This document shows positions 10,933-20,210 of a stretch of 64,000 nucleotides of DNA, piece by piece (within the stretch, counting starts at the first letter, position 1; each line of letters begins with the position of its first letter). The stretch comes from Enterobacterales bacterium CwR94 (lineage in GTDB: Bacteria; Pseudomonadota; Gammaproteobacteria; Enterobacterales; Enterobacteriaceae), in the NCBI GenBank assembly GCA_002837195.1, contig KZ478068.1, forward strand, positions 62,001-126,000, given 5' to 3'. Position numbers and translations under genes: made by a program. The notes under the pieces were generated by a model. That model did no database searches. It worked only from the letters and a program-made list of their open reading frames with translations, and was not told the DNA's origin.

Positions 10933-11847
10933 TTAGTTTAATGCTTTGTCGTTCGGGCCAGAGAACAGCTTTTTCATGTCATCTGACAGGTCAAAATTCA
11001 GGTTGACGTTCTTCGGTGGCGTCGGGTTTTTAAACCACTTATCAAACCATTTAGCCGCTTCACCTGATGTTTGCACCTGCGCGATGGTCTCATCCATCAG
11101 CTTTTTAAAGCTGGGATCGTCTTTACGCAGCATACAGCCGTAGGCTTCGTTGGATTGTGGCGTACCAAGGATTTCCCATTGATCTGGCTTTTTCGCTTTC
11201 GCACGCTCACCGGCCAGCAGGGCATCATCCATCATAAAGGCCACGGCACGTCCAGTTTCCAGCGTACGGAAGGAGTCACCGTGATCTTTGGCGCTGATGA
11301 TGCGCATTTTCATTTTTTTCTCATCATTCAGTTTGTTCAACAGAATTTCAGAGGTGGTGCCCGATGTAACAACCACGGTTTTGCCTTGCAGATCGGCGAA
11401 ATCTTTAATTGGACCGCCTTTCTTCACCAGCAAACGCGTACCTACTACAAAAATGGTATTCGAAAAGGCCGCTTGTTTCTGGCGTTCAAGGTTATTGGTT
11501 GTGGAGCCGCACTCGAAATCGTAAGTCCCGTTTTGCAGCAGTGGGATACGGTTTTGCGACGTGACCGGGATCAGTTTTACCTGCAGATCAGGTTTGTTCA
11601 GCTGTTTTTTGACCGCTTCAACGATGGCGTTGGAGTAGTCCTGTGAGTAGCCAACCACTTTTTGCGCGTTGTCGTAGTAGGAGAAAGGGACGGAGGACTC
11701 ACGGTGTCCAACAACAATCACGCCATTTTTGGCAATTTTATCCAGCGTTGATTGTTGTGCCGATTGAGCCGGAGCGTCTTCAGCATGAGCGATACCGGAG
11801 GCCAGTCCTAACAAGGCCAAGCTAAGCCCCAGTTTCTTGAATTTCAT
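10933..11847 (-). CDS. gltI: Glutamate/aspartate periplasmic binding protein GltI
   Basis: 304 residues. A Sec signal peptide (MKFKKLGLSLALLGLASGIAHA) is probably cleaved after AHA at residue 22. The mature part is a family-3 solute-binding protein (STLDKIAKNGVIVVGHRESSVPFSYYD, VTSQNRIPLLQNGTYDFECGSTTNN). It captures glutamate and aspartate in the periplasm for GltJKL. The 5' leader contains a C/A-rich ACACAACC element (minus strand, about 11902-11910) resembling GcvB target sites, consistent with known GcvB repression of gltI in E. coli. Confidence 0.96.
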   Translation of the reverse strand: MKFKKLGLSLALLGLASGIAHAEDAPAQSAQQSTLDKIAKNGVIVVGHRESSVPFSYYDNAQKVVGYSQDYSNAIVEAVKKQLNKPDLQVKLIPVTSQNRIPLLQNGTYDFECGSTTNNLERQKQAAFSNTIFVVGTRLLVKKGGPIKDFADLQGKTVVVTSGTTSEILLNKLNDEKKMKMRIISAKDHGDSFRTLETGRAVAFMMDDALLAGERAKAKKPDQWEILGTPQSNEAYGCMLRKDDPSFKKLMDETIAQVQTSGEAAKWFDKWFKNPTPPKNVNLNFDLSDDMKKLFSGPNDKALN

Positions 11848-12224
11848 GTTCCAACTCCTTCTTTAAGGATTGTGGGGCGCTTTAAATTTGGCGCCGAGTG
11901 AGGTTGTGTGCATTTTCTGCTGCTTTTCTTGTCATCCCAGAGCGTTTACCCGCTCGGATACCTTCTAAAATAGCTGATTGTTAATGCTATGAAACAAGAA
12001 AGTTTCTTTTTTGAGAGCTCAAGCGCACCATTGCAACGCAAATATTTCGGCAATGCTCCGCCATGGGGCAGTGAGTGTGCCTTTATGGTGCAATGCGCGA
12101 GTCAATACGGCCTGCTCAAACTCTTTAAAAGCGTACAGAGGAAATGTTGCAAGAGGCGTGCCAGGTAGTGTTGGCAGCGAGGAATGGCGTGACGGGCGAG
12201 GGCATGCTCTCACCCGTGCACATT
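11848..12224. other. Intergenic region: gltI leader/promoter and lnt 3' flank
   Basis: 377 bp without a convincing gene. The gltI-proximal 150 bp holds its 5' leader, including a C/A-rich GcvB-like target near 11902-11910. Nearer lnt, 12193-12216 is a near-perfect inverted repeat (CGGG-x-GAGGGCA paired with TGCTCTC-x-CCCG) without a T-run on either side. Overlapping open frames of 87 codons on both strands look like chance. Confidence 0.6.
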
Positions 12225-13751
12225 TTAACGGCGGCGCAAGCTCAATGCCGCGAGTGCCCCAAAAACGAGGGTGATTATCCAAATACCCGTATTTCCAATA
12301 CGCGCATACGGGGTTAATCCGGTGGTCGGCGTGACAGAAGCATTTAAGACGTCACGCGTAAATTGCGGGATACTGGAAACGACATCGCCTTTGGCATCGA
12401 CCACTGCAGTAATGCCGTTGTTGGTACTACGCAGTAAAGGGCGTCCTAACTCTAATGCGCGCATACGCGCCATTTGGAAGTGTTGCCACGGACCTATCGA
12501 GTGACCAAACCAGGCGTCATTTGAAATAGTGAGTAAGAAATTGGTATCCGCGCGGAAATTATCGCGCACCTGTTGGCCCAGAACGATTTCATAGCAAATC
12601 GCTGCCGTCAGGTTGTAACCTGCAACATGGAGTTGTGGCTGCACGTAAGCCCCCCGGCTAAACGAGGACATCGGTAAATCAAAGAAAGGAGCCAGTGGGC
12701 GCAGCAAGGATTCCAGCGGCACAAATTCACCAAAGGGCACCAGATGATTTTTCTGGTAACGATTGCCCGCAAAATAGTTATAGGGCTCTTTTTCCCCAAG
12801 GACGATGACCGTGTTGTAGTCGTGATATTGCTGGCCTTGCAGACGTGAATCGACCAGACCCGTAATTAAACTGCTACCTGCTTCACGCAGTTCTGCATCC
12901 AATGATTTAAGAAAGGGTTGCTGGTTACTCTCTAAATCGGGGATGGCCGATTCTGGCCAAATAATAATAGGGGCTTTGCCCATATAGGGGCGGCTAAATT
13001 GCGTGTAGATGCGCAGTGTATTGATCAGATTCTGCGGATCCCATTTCATCGATTGTTCGATGTTACCTTGCACCATCGCAACCTGCACATCGCGCTCTGG
13101 CAACGCTTTAAACCACTGAATTTGGCTGAGTGGCCACGGCAAGAGGAGCAGCGCCGCCGCCGCAACGCTGGCAGCGACTTTACGTTGATGAAGTGCGTAG
13201 ACCGCCAGCCCGGCAATCATCATCAAAACAAAGGTAATGGCCTCAACACCTAATACCGGCGCGATGCCTTTCAGCGGGCCTGAAATTTGGGAGTAGCCAA
13301 ATTGTAGCCATGGAAAGCCTGTTAGAATCCAACCGCGCAGAAACTCAGTGATTTGCCAAATTACCGGTGCAGCAACGACCAGCCGCCAAAGTGTAGTGCG
13401 TGGAAAGAGTCGATTGAGAACGGCAGCAAACAGCGCGGTGTACAGCGACAAGTAGAGGGCCAGCAACACCACCAGGAACACATTCACTGGCCCTGGCATG
13501 CCACCAAAGGTCGCGATACTGACATACACCCAATTGATACCGCTGCCAAACAGCCCGAAGCCCCAGACAAAGCCAAGCCATGTTGCCTGGCGGGTATTGC
13601 GATTCAGGGTGACGGCAAGCAAACCCGCCAGAGATATCAGGGCGGCAGGCCAAAAATCATAAGGGGAAAAGGAAAGGGTGCCAGCGGCACCCGTTAACAG
13701 CGCCAGCAGCGTACGCACGCGCTGGCTACTTAGCAGAGAGGATAAAGCCAT
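12225..13751 (-). CDS. lnt: Apolipoprotein N-acyltransferase Lnt
   Basis: 508 residues. The N-terminal part has about six membrane helices; the C-terminal part is a nitrilase-like periplasmic domain with the Glu-Lys-Cys triad contexts [23 protein letters not shown] and AICYEIVLG. It adds the third acyl chain to the N-terminal Cys of apolipoproteins, the last step of lipoprotein maturation and a requirement for Lol export. It follows corC by 7 bases in the ybeZ-ybeY-corC-lnt run. Confidence 0.97.
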   Translation of the reverse strand: MALSSLLSSQRVRTLLALLTGAAGTLSFSPYDFWPAALISLAGLLAVTLNRNTRQATWLGFVWGFGLFGSGINWVYVSIATFGGMPGPVNVFLVVLLALYLSLYTALFAAVLNRLFPRTTLWRLVVAAPVIWQITEFLRGWILTGFPWLQFGYSQISGPLKGIAPVLGVEAITFVLMMIAGLAVYALHQRKVAASVAAAALLLLPWPLSQIQWFKALPERDVQVAMVQGNIEQSMKWDPQNLINTLRIYTQFSRPYMGKAPIIIWPESAIPDLESNQQPFLKSLDAELREAGSSLITGLVDSRLQGQQYHDYNTVIVLGEKEPYNYFAGNRYQKNHLVPFGEFVPLESLLRPLAPFFDLPMSSFSRGAYVQPQLHVAGYNLTAAICYEIVLGQQVRDNFRADTNFLLTISNDAWFGHSIGPWQHFQMARMRALELGRPLLRSTNNGITAVVDAKGDVVSSIPQFTRDVLNASVTPTTGLTPYARIGNTGIWIITLVFGALAALSLRRR

Positions 13752-13758
13752 AGTGACA

Positions 13759-14637
13759 TTAATCTTCCAGTGATGGTGGTGTAGCGTCGTCCGGTATTGT
13801 CACATGCACCTGAATGATGCGGCGGCTGTCCGCCATCGCGACTTTAAATTGGTAGCCAGAAATATCGATGCTCTCACCTCGTGCAGGTAAGTGGCCGAAA
13901 CTCTGCATGACCAGACCGCCAATCGTATCCACTTCTTCGTCGCTAAACTGCGTGCCAAAGACTTCGTTGAAATCTTCAATCGGTGTCAGAGCGCGCAACG
14001 TGTAGGTGTGAAGGCTGAGTTGGCGGATATCACTCTCTTCCTCATCGTCGTACTCATCTTCGATTTCACCGACGATCAATTCAAGAATGTCTTCGATAGT
14101 GACCAGACCTGAGACACCACCGAATTCGTCAATCACCAGCGCCATGTGATAGCGCTGTTGGCGGAACTCTTTCAGCATGCGGTCAACGCGCTTGCTTTCC
14201 GGCACAACCACGGCAGGACGCAGCACTTTTTCCATGCTAAAGGCGTCAGCATCACTGCGCATAAACGGCAGCAAGTCTTTGGCCATCAAAATGCCTTCGA
14301 CATGATCCTTGTCTTCGCTGATTACAGGAAAGCGCGAATGCGCCGACTCAATAATCACATCCAAACACTCATCCAGTGTTTGATTGCGTTTCAGCGTTAC
14401 CATCTGGGAACGGGGGATCATGATGTCTCTGACGCGCTGTTCGGCGATATCCATCACCCCTTCCAGCATGTCGCGTGTATCTTGATCAATCAGTTCTTTT
14501 TGTTCTGAATCGCGGATCAGCTCCAGCAGCTCATCACGGTTTTTAGGTTCGCCGTGGAATAATTGATTAAGCAGGAGAGAAAAGAAACCCTTCTTGCTAC
14601 TGGGGCTGTCGTTGTTCTGAGAATGGTCGTCGCTCAT
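13759..14637 (-). CDS. corC: CorC (YbeX), CBS-domain protein linked to Mg2+/Co2+ handling
   Basis: 292 residues. Two CBS domains span about residues 70-190 ([13 protein letters not shown]...[33 protein letters not shown]), followed by an acidic linker and a CorC_HlyC domain. Family members were tied to cobalt/magnesium efflux; more recent work on YbeX points to ribosome and Mg2+ homeostasis, so the exact role is open. It has no membrane segment. Confidence 0.93.
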   Translation of the reverse strand: MSDDHSQNNDSPSSKKGFFSLLLNQLFHGEPKNRDELLELIRDSEQKELIDQDTRDMLEGVMDIAEQRVRDIMIPRSQMVTLKRNQTLDECLDVIIESAHSRFPVISEDKDHVEGILMAKDLLPFMRSDADAFSMEKVLRPAVVVPESKRVDRMLKEFRQQRYHMALVIDEFGGVSGLVTIEDILELIVGEIEDEYDDEEESDIRQLSLHTYTLRALTPIEDFNEVFGTQFSDEEVDTIGGLVMQSFGHLPARGESIDISGYQFKVAMADSRRIIQVHVTIPDDATPPSLED

Positions 14638-14722
14638 GGCGTTTTGTGGTCATCACTCTTGTTAAGTTTAAGGCTGCCCAACGAAGTGGGCAGGAGATAG
14701 AAAAACGTTGTGTCGTGCTACC

Positions 14723-15196
14723 TTAAGGCAGCTCTTTCTCCGAAATGTACGGGTCAGGATAACCAAGAGCAAGCATTATCTCTGTTTCCAGTGACTCCAT
14801 CTCTTCGGCTTCGTCATCTTCAATATGGTCATAACCCAGCAAATGCAGGCTACCGTGAATAACCATGTGCGCCCAGTGGGCATCCAGGGTTTTTTGTTGT
14901 TCTTGTGCTTCGCGCTCAACAACCTGACGGCAAATAATCAAATCACCCAACAACGACAACTCAATTTCCGGTGGCGCCTCAAAGGGAAAAGAGAGCACAT
15001 TGGTGGGCTTGTCTTTACCGCGATAAGTCGCGTTCAGTTCCTGGCTTTCTGCTTCATCCACCAGGCGCAGGGTGACTTCACTTTCAGCCTGAAACTGCGG
15101 TAATACGGCTTCCAGCCAGTGCTGAAATTGGGCCTCGGAAGGGAGGCCCTTTTCATCTGCACAGGCTATCTGCAAATCAAGAATAACATTACTCAT
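14723..15196 (-). CDS. ybeY: Endoribonuclease YbeY (rRNA maturation)
   Basis: 157 residues. The UPF0054 metal-binding motif [11 protein letters not shown] supplies the zinc histidines. YbeY takes part in 16S rRNA 3'-end maturation and 70S quality control. Its ATG overlaps the ybeZ stop by 4 bases, so translation is probably coupled; the spacing to corC is 85 bp. Confidence 0.96.
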   Translation of the reverse strand: MSNVILDLQIACADEKGLPSEAQFQHWLEAVLPQFQAESEVTLRLVDEAESQELNATYRGKDKPTNVLSFPFEAPPEIELSLLGDLIICRQVVEREAQEQQKTLDAHWAHMVIHGSLHLLGYDHIEDDEAEEMESLETEIMLALGYPDPYISEKELP

Positions 15197-16254
15197 TTGG
15201 ATACCTGATGGTCGGTCTGTTCTGCGAGCGCTTCGCGCTTACGCTCTGTTGCCTGCGCATCTCTGCGTCGTTGGTCGGCTTCTTCCCATGCTTCATAAGC
15301 CACAACAATCCGTGCCACCACGGGATGACGCACCACGTCTTCGCTGTGGAAGAAGTTAAAACTTATCTCATCAACCTCAGACAACACCTCAATAGCATGG
15401 CGTAAGCCCGATTTAACGTGGCGAGGCAGGTCAATCTGGGTAACATCGCCGGTAATGACGGCTTTGGAGTTGAAACCAATACGCGTCAGGAACATTTTCA
15501 TCTGTTCAATGGTGGTATTTTGGCTTTCATCAAGGATGATAAAGGCATCATTGAGGGTGCGGCCACGCATGTAGGCCAGCGGAGCCACTTCAATCACATT
15601 ACGCTCAATCAGTTTTTCAACACGTTCAAAACCTAACATTTCAAACAGTGCGTCATACAGTGGACGCAGATAGGGATCCACTTTCTGGCTCAGGTCGCCG
15701 GGTAAGAAGCCCAGTTTCTCACCGGCTTCGACAGCAGGGCGCGTTAACAGGATACGGCGGACTTCTTGACGTTCCAGGGCATCCACGGCGGCAGCAACCG
15801 CCAGATAGGTTTTACCTGTACCTGCGGGCCCGACGCCAAAGCTGATGTCATGGTCAAGGATATTCGCGACGTATTGCGCCTGATTTGGCGTGCGCGGTTT
15901 AATCACACCGCGCTTGGTTTTGATGTTTACCGCTTTACCGTATTCCGGCACGCTGTCTGCGGTCTGCTCCAGCACCCGGCTCTCTTTAATCGCCAGGTGA
16001 ATCTGCTCAGGATCGATATCTGGGATGTGACCGCGAACCGGCGCGGTATCGACATAGAGATCGCGCAGAATAGTGACGGCAGCGTGCACACAGAGTGCAC
16101 GCCCTGAAATCTTGAAGGCGTTATCACGGTGATTAATCTCGACACCCAGGCGGCGTTCGAGTTGTTTAATGTTGTCGTCAAACGGCCCACACAAACTTAA
16201 CAGACGTGTGTTGTCTGCGGGCTCAAGCGTAATTTCCAGCGTTTCGATGTTCAA
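15193..16254 (-). CDS. ybeZ: PhoH-like ATPase YbeZ
   Basis: 353 residues from a TTG start at 16254, chosen because AAGGA lies 7 bases upstream and the product then begins [15 protein letters not shown] as in E. coli. A longer frame from 16332 has no support. The PhoH-type P-loop ATPase carries Walker A GPAGTGKT and Walker [11 protein letters not shown]. YbeZ interacts with YbeY and may act as an RNA helicase-like partner in rRNA processing. The genes ybeZ, ybeY, corC and lnt form one operon, heat-shock responsive in E. coli. Confidence 0.93.
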   Translation of the reverse strand: MNIETLEITLEPADNTRLLSLCGPFDDNIKQLERRLGVEINHRDNAFKISGRALCVHAAVTILRDLYVDTAPVRGHIPDIDPEQIHLAIKESRVLEQTADSVPEYGKAVNIKTKRGVIKPRTPNQAQYVANILDHDISFGVGPAGTGKTYLAVAAAVDALERQEVRRILLTRPAVEAGEKLGFLPGDLSQKVDPYLRPLYDALFEMLGFERVEKLIERNVIEVAPLAYMRGRTLNDAFIILDESQNTTIEQMKMFLTRIGFNSKAVITGDVTQIDLPRHVKSGLRHAIEVLSEVDEISFNFFHSEDVVRHPVVARIVVAYEAWEEADQRRRDAQATERKREALAEQTDHQVSK

Positions 16255-16422
16255 ACTAATCCTTAGGGTCGCACAGGGCCAGGTTGAAGTGTGCCGAGTC
16301 AGGCTGGTGACCAGCGCTCTGACTGTCTGCATAAGTATTTATGTGCGCCGAGCATGGCGCAAGTTGCCCTAGTGATATTTGGGTAACCGCGTGAGAAATC
16401 AAGGGCAACAGTGAGAAAGGTG

Positions 16423-16447
16423 GCGGCGAGACTGCGAGACTCGCCGC
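16423..16447. repeat. Inverted repeat downstream of miaB
   Basis: GCGGCGAG and CTCGCCGC are separated by 9 bases, 17 bases past the miaB stop. There is no clear T-run, so it could be a weak terminator or an RNA-stabilising hairpin before ybeZ. Confidence 0.45.
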
Positions 16448-16463
16448 AAAATTAAGGGAGAGA

Positions 16464-17888
16464 TTACGGCTGAAAGAGGCCGACACCCAGCTCATCTTCT
16501 TTGCGCGTACGCGCAATCACTGAGGCGGGTGATTCGTTTACGCGCAGACCCATCTCTGCTTCAGTGCGTACCACTTTTCCACGCAGTGAGTTGGTCAGAA
16601 CATCGACAATTTCAACGTCAACAAACTTACCAATCATTTCAGGTGTACCTTCAAAGTTCACTGAACGGTTGCTGGCTGTACGCCCGGTGAGTTCCATCAC
16701 GTTGCGGCGTGAGATGCCTTCAACCAGCACTCGTTGCTCTGTTCCCAGCAGACGGCGGCTCCAGGCTTGAGCTTGCTGATTGATGCGATCTTGCAGGATG
16801 TACAAGCGTTGCTTCTTCTCTTCTTCTGTCACGTCGTCAGGCAAGTCCGCTGCGGGCGTGCCCGGACGCGCGGAATACACAAAGCTGAAACTCATGTCGA
16901 AGTTCACATCGGCAATCAGCTTCATGGTTTGCTCAAAGTCTTCATTGGTTTCACCTGGAAAACCCACGATGAAGTCAGAGCTAATGTGAATATCCGGACG
17001 TGCAGCATAGAGCTTACGAATAATCGCTTTGTATTCGAGCGCCGTATGCGCGCGTTTCATCAGCGTCAGGATGCGATCGGCACCGCTTTGGACAGGGAGG
17101 TGCACAAAACTTGCCAGCTCGGGGGTATCACGATACACATCAATAATGTCATCAGTGAACTCAATCGGATGGCTGGTGGTAAAGTGAATGCGGTCAATGC
17201 CATCAATCGCGGCGACCAGACGCAGCAGTTCCGCAAAGCTACAGACTTCATCATCAAAGGTGGCACCGCGGTAGGCATTTACGTTTTGCCCAAGCAGGTT
17301 AACTTCGCGGACACCCTGCGCGGCCAACTGTGCAATCTCCAGCACGATATCATCGCAAGGACGGCTGACTTCTTCACCACGGGTGTAGGGGACGACGCAA
17401 AAAGTACAGTACTTATTGCAGCCTTCCATGATCGACACAAAGGCGGTGGGACCATCGGCACGCGGCTCAGGCAAACGGTCGAATTTTTCGATTTCCGGGA
17501 AGCTGATATCCACCACCGGGCTTTTGCTGCCGCGCACGCTGTTAATCATTTCCGGTAAACGGTGCAGTGTCTGCGGGCCGAAAACAATGTCTACGTAGCT
17601 GGCGCGTTCACGGATATGTTCGCCTTCCTGCGATGCGACACAACCGCCGACACCAATGATCAGCTCTGGGTTGCGTTGCTTTAGCTTCTTCCAACGACCC
17701 AACTGGTGAAACACCTTCTCCTGCGCTTTTTCGCGGATGGAGCACGTGTTCAGCAGCAGAATATCGGCTTCTTCAGCTTCCTCAGTCAGCGTAAAGCCGT
17801 GAGTGGTCTCCAGGAGATCGGCCATCTTCGATGAATCGTATTCGTTCATCTGACAGCCCCAGGTTTTAATATGCAGTTTTTTTGTCAT
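16464..17888 (-). CDS. miaB: tRNA methylthiotransferase MiaB
   Basis: 474 residues from the ATG at 17888 ([20 protein letters not shown]), identical in length to E. coli MiaB; upstream in-frame sequence is not conserved. The N-terminal UPF0004 domain has Cys in GCQMN, NTCSIRE and GGCVASQ. The radical SAM cluster C-x3-C-x2-C is CNKYCTFC, and a TRAM domain is at the C-terminus. It adds the methylthio group to i6A37 of tRNAs reading UNN codons. It is transcribed divergently from ubiF. Confidence 0.97.
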   Translation of the reverse strand: MTKKLHIKTWGCQMNEYDSSKMADLLETTHGFTLTEEAEEADILLLNTCSIREKAQEKVFHQLGRWKKLKQRNPELIIGVGGCVASQEGEHIRERASYVDIVFGPQTLHRLPEMINSVRGSKSPVVDISFPEIEKFDRLPEPRADGPTAFVSIMEGCNKYCTFCVVPYTRGEEVSRPCDDIVLEIAQLAAQGVREVNLLGQNVNAYRGATFDDEVCSFAELLRLVAAIDGIDRIHFTTSHPIEFTDDIIDVYRDTPELASFVHLPVQSGADRILTLMKRAHTALEYKAIIRKLYAARPDIHISSDFIVGFPGETNEDFEQTMKLIADVNFDMSFSFVYSARPGTPAADLPDDVTEEEKKQRLYILQDRINQQAQAWSRRLLGTEQRVLVEGISRRNVMELTGRTASNRSVNFEGTPEMIGKFVDVEIVDVLTNSLRGKVVRTEAEMGLRVNESPASVIARTRKEDELGVGLFQP

Positions 17889-18071
17889 TGACTTGCCATT
17901 TATCATGCAGGAAGGAATGCAGGGCGCGTATTGTAATGCTTTGGCGCCTATGTGACCAGTGTAGTGCTTTCTGAATGCCCCTAAAAAATCCGCTACAATA
18001 GGCAACAATGAGCATTTTGACGTGAAGGCCTGACGAATAAGGTCTTTTTTGTCACATAATGAGGATAAAAA

Positions 18072-19244
18072 ATGACAAATGCACATTTTGATATCGCCAT
18101 TGTTGGCGGTGGCATGGTGGGAAGTGCATTAGCCTGTGGCTTGGCACAGCAGGGATTTAATGTGGTGGTGGTAGAACGCGAGGCCCCTCCCGCTTTTGAG
18201 GCCGATGCGAAACCCGATGTGCGTATTTCTGCCGTCGGGTGTGCCTCGGTTGATTTGCTGAAGCAATTGAACGTATGGCCTCGGGTGTTAGCCATGCGAG
18301 CGGTGCCCTATCGGCATCTGGAAACCTGGGAGTGGCAAACGGCACAGGTGAGCTTCGATGCAAAATCACTGGGGCTGCCTGAACTGGGTTTTATGGTGGA
18401 AAACCCTGTGTTGCAACAGGCTTTGTGGCAGCAACTGGAAACGCAACCTGTCACCTTGCGCTGTCCGGCTCGCGTGAGCGCGCTATCCCAGGCGAATGCG
18501 GGATGGCACCTCACATTAGAGGACGGGGAGACGCTAACGGCTAAATTAGTGGTGGGTGCCGATGGGGCGAATTCACACGTTCGCCAACTGGCGGGGATCG
18601 GTGTTCATGGGTGGAATTACACCCAATCTTGTATGTTGATAACGGTTAAAAGTGAGCACCCCAGTGGCGACACCACGTGGCAGCATTTTACGCCAGATGG
18701 CCCGCGCGCCTTCTTGCCGCTGTTTGAAAACTGGGCATCACTGGTGTGGTATGACAGTCCGGCGCGCATTCGCCAGTTGCAGGCAATGTCGATGCCACAA
18801 CTGGAGAAAGAGATCGCGACCCATTTCCCGGCCCGGCTGGGAAGGGTGACGCCTGTGGCGGTGGGCGCTTTTCCTTTGGTGCGCCGCCATGCGACGAAAT
18901 ATGTGTTGCCGGGCATTGCGTTGGTGGGCGATGCGGCGCATACCATTAATCCGCTGGCGGGACAGGGCGTTAATCTGGGATACCGCGATGTCGATGCGCT
19001 TCTGGATGTGCTTATTACCGCACGTGACCAGGCGGAAGACTGGGCATCGGATGCCGTTTTACGCCGTTATCAACGTAAGCGGAAAATGGATAACCTGCTG
19101 ATGCAGGGCGGAATGGATCTGTTCTACTTTGCATTCAGTAATCGGTTAGGGCCACTGAAAGTGTTACGTAATCTGGGGCTGATGGCAGCGGATAATGCCG
19201 GCATGCTGAAACGTCAGGCATTGCGTTACGCGCTGGGATTGTAA
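18072..19244 (+). CDS. ubiF: UbiF, FAD-dependent demethoxyubiquinol hydroxylase
   Basis: 390 residues. The dinucleotide-binding motif [15 protein letters not shown] is at the N-terminus, the DG motif in [14 protein letters not shown], and the second FAD motif is [18 protein letters not shown]. It hydroxylates C6 of 2-octaprenyl-3-methyl-6-methoxy-1,4-benzoquinol in ubiquinone synthesis. E. coli has UbiF, UbiH and UbiI paralogues; the full-length match and the place between miaB and the tRNA operon fix this one as UbiF. Confidence 0.95.
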   Translation: MTNAHFDIAIVGGGMVGSALACGLAQQGFNVVVVEREAPPAFEADAKPDVRISAVGCASVDLLKQLNVWPRVLAMRAVPYRHLETWEWQTAQVSFDAKSLGLPELGFMVENPVLQQALWQQLETQPVTLRCPARVSALSQANAGWHLTLEDGETLTAKLVVGADGANSHVRQLAGIGVHGWNYTQSCMLITVKSEHPSGDTTWQHFTPDGPRAFLPLFENWASLVWYDSPARIRQLQAMSMPQLEKEIATHFPARLGRVTPVAVGAFPLVRRHATKYVLPGIALVGDAAHTINPLAGQGVNLGYRDVDALLDVLITARDQAEDWASDAVLRRYQRKRKMDNLLMQGGMDLFYFAFSNRLGPLKVLRNLGLMAADNAGMLKRQALRYALGL

Positions 19245-19273
19245 GATGTCGGGCCGGGATACCGGCCAAAATA

Positions 19274-19298
19274 AAAAAGCCCTCTAAGCGGGCTTTTT
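19274..19298. terminator. Bidirectional terminator between ubiF and the tRNA operon
   Basis: AAAAAGCCC / GGGCTTTTT stem around a 7-base loop, with T-runs on both strands. It serves convergent transcription of ubiF (plus) and the tRNA cluster (minus). Confidence 0.88.
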
Positions 19299-19307
19299 TA
19301 TGAAGAG

Positions 19308-19382
19308 TGGCTGGGGTACCTGGATTCGAACCAGGGAATGCCGGTATCAAAAACCGGTGCCTTACCGCTTGGCGATACCCCA
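19308..19382 (-). tRNA. tRNA-Gln (UUG), last gene of the cluster
   Basis: 75 nt including encoded CCA. Acceptor TGGGGTA pairs with TACCCCA; the anticodon loop carries TTG (GGTTTTTGATACC). The sequence is identical to the tRNA-Gln(UUG) at 19721-19795. It is not in the place where K-12 puts a UUG copy, so a K-12 locus name is not assigned. Confidence 0.96.
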
Positions 19383-19408
19383 ACAGAAATCATTTCAACA
19401 CGTTGCGT

Positions 19409-19483
19409 TGGCTGGGGTGCAGGGATTCGAACCCCGGAATGCTGGTATCAGAAACCAGTGCCTTACCGCTTGGCGACACCCCA
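19409..19483 (-). tRNA. glnX: tRNA-Gln (CUG)
   Basis: 75 nt with encoded CCA; the anticodon is CTG in GGTTTCTGATACC. It differs from the next CUG copy (19515-19589) at one position just before the anticodon stem (GGCAC versus GGCTC). The K-12 name is assigned by position only. Confidence 0.93.
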
Positions 19484-19514
19484 TCAGGTGTGCAACGTAT
19501 ATTGTCGATAAAAT

Positions 19515-19589
19515 TGGCTGGGGTGCAGGGATTCGAACCCCGGAATGCTGGTATCAGAAACCAGAGCCTTACCGCTTGGCGACACCCCA
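19515..19589 (-). tRNA. glnV: tRNA-Gln (CUG)
   Basis: 75 nt with encoded CCA and anticodon CTG. It forms a tandem near-identical pair with the copy at 19409. In E. coli the glnV position is the classic supE suppressor locus; that equivalence rests on order alone. Confidence 0.93.
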
Positions 19590-19598
19590 ATTTTAAAA

Positions 19599-19675
19599 TG
19601 GTGGCTACGACGGGAATCGAACCTGTGACCCCAGCATTATGAGTGCTGTGCTCTAACCAGCTGAGCTACGTAGCC
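19599..19675 (-). tRNA. metU: tRNA-Met (elongator, CAU)
   Basis: 77 nt with encoded CCA. GGCTACG pairs with CGTAGCC in the acceptor stem; the anticodon is CAT. The paired first acceptor base pair (G-C) and overall sequence match elongator rather than initiator tRNA. Identical to the copy at 19913. Confidence 0.95.
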
Positions 19676-19720
19676 GAATACTGCTTACTATGGCGAATAA
19701 TCATCATAGTTGAAAAAAAG

Positions 19721-19795
19721 TGGCTGGGGTACCTGGATTCGAACCAGGGAATGCCGGTATCAAAAACCGGTGCCTTACCGCTTGGCGATACCCCA
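19721..19795 (-). tRNA. glnU: tRNA-Gln (UUG)
   Basis: 75 nt with encoded CCA and anticodon TTG; identical in sequence to the distal copy at 19308. It follows the tRNA-Leu, as glnU does in E. coli. Confidence 0.95.
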
Positions 19796-19819
19796 TCCGT
19801 GCAATGCTCTTGAGTGAAA

Positions 19820-19904
19820 TGGTGCGGGAGGCGAGACTTGAACTCGCACACCTTGCGGCGCCAGAACCTAAATCTGGTGCGTCTACCAATTTCGCCACTC
19901 CCGC
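19820..19904 (-). tRNA. leuW: tRNA-Leu (UAG)
   Basis: 85 nt with encoded CCA and a long variable arm (GCGCCGCAAGGTGT region) typical of class II tRNA-Leu. The anticodon is TAG in CAGATTTAGGTTCTG. Second in the transcript, the leuW position of E. coli. Confidence 0.96.
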
Positions 19905-19912
19905 AAAAAAGA

Positions 19913-19989
19913 TGGTGGCTACGACGGGAATCGAACCTGTGACCCCAGCATTATGAGTGCTGTGCTCTAACCAGCTGAGCTACGTAGCC
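19913..19989 (-). tRNA. metT: tRNA-Met (elongator, CAU), first gene of the operon
   Basis: 77 nt with encoded CCA and anticodon CAT; identical to the copy at 19599. It lies closest to the promoter at 20022-20057 and corresponds to metT of the E. coli seven-tRNA operon. Confidence 0.95.
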
Positions 19990-20021
19990 ATCTTTTTTCG
20001 CGTCACCTTCATCGGCGTTGC

Positions 20022-20057
20022 GGGGCGCATTATGCGGAGTTGGTCATTAAGCGTCAA
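20022..20057 (-). promoter_or_regulatory. Promoter of the tRNA operon, with GC-rich discriminator
   Basis: On the minus strand: -35 TTGACG (20052-20057), 17-bp spacer, -10 CATAAT (20029-20034), followed by the GC-rich discriminator GCGCCCC (20022-20028). A GC-rich discriminator is the hallmark of stringently controlled stable-RNA promoters. The first tRNA starts about 33 bases beyond it. Confidence 0.85.
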
Positions 20058-20150
20058 CCTCTTTTTTACCGTTTTTCGACGGAATTGTGTCGTTTGTCTG
20101 GCTTGTAACCAGCATGATGATTTATTCATCACTTTTTAATTATAAATTGT

Positions 20151-20182
20151 CAAAAAAAGCAAAGCGGGCCATGAAGGCCCGC
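20151..20182 (-). terminator. Terminator of asnB
   Basis: GCGGGCC / GGCCCGC with a 5-base loop, followed on the minus strand by TTTGCTTTTTTT. It lies about 30 bases past the asnB stop. Confidence 0.88.
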
Positions 20183-20210
20183 TAATTTCAATACCGATAT
20201 CAGCAGCTTA

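Noticed and set aside
12019-12282. 87-codon open frames on both strands overlapping the lnt 3' end
   Set aside because: They mirror each other's codon pattern, lack ribosome-binding sites and resemble no family; typical shadow frames.
19308-19989. Strong direct repeats that could suggest a CRISPR array
   Set aside because: The repeats are complete tRNA genes with folded cloverleaf sequences and encoded CCA, not short repeats with unique spacers.
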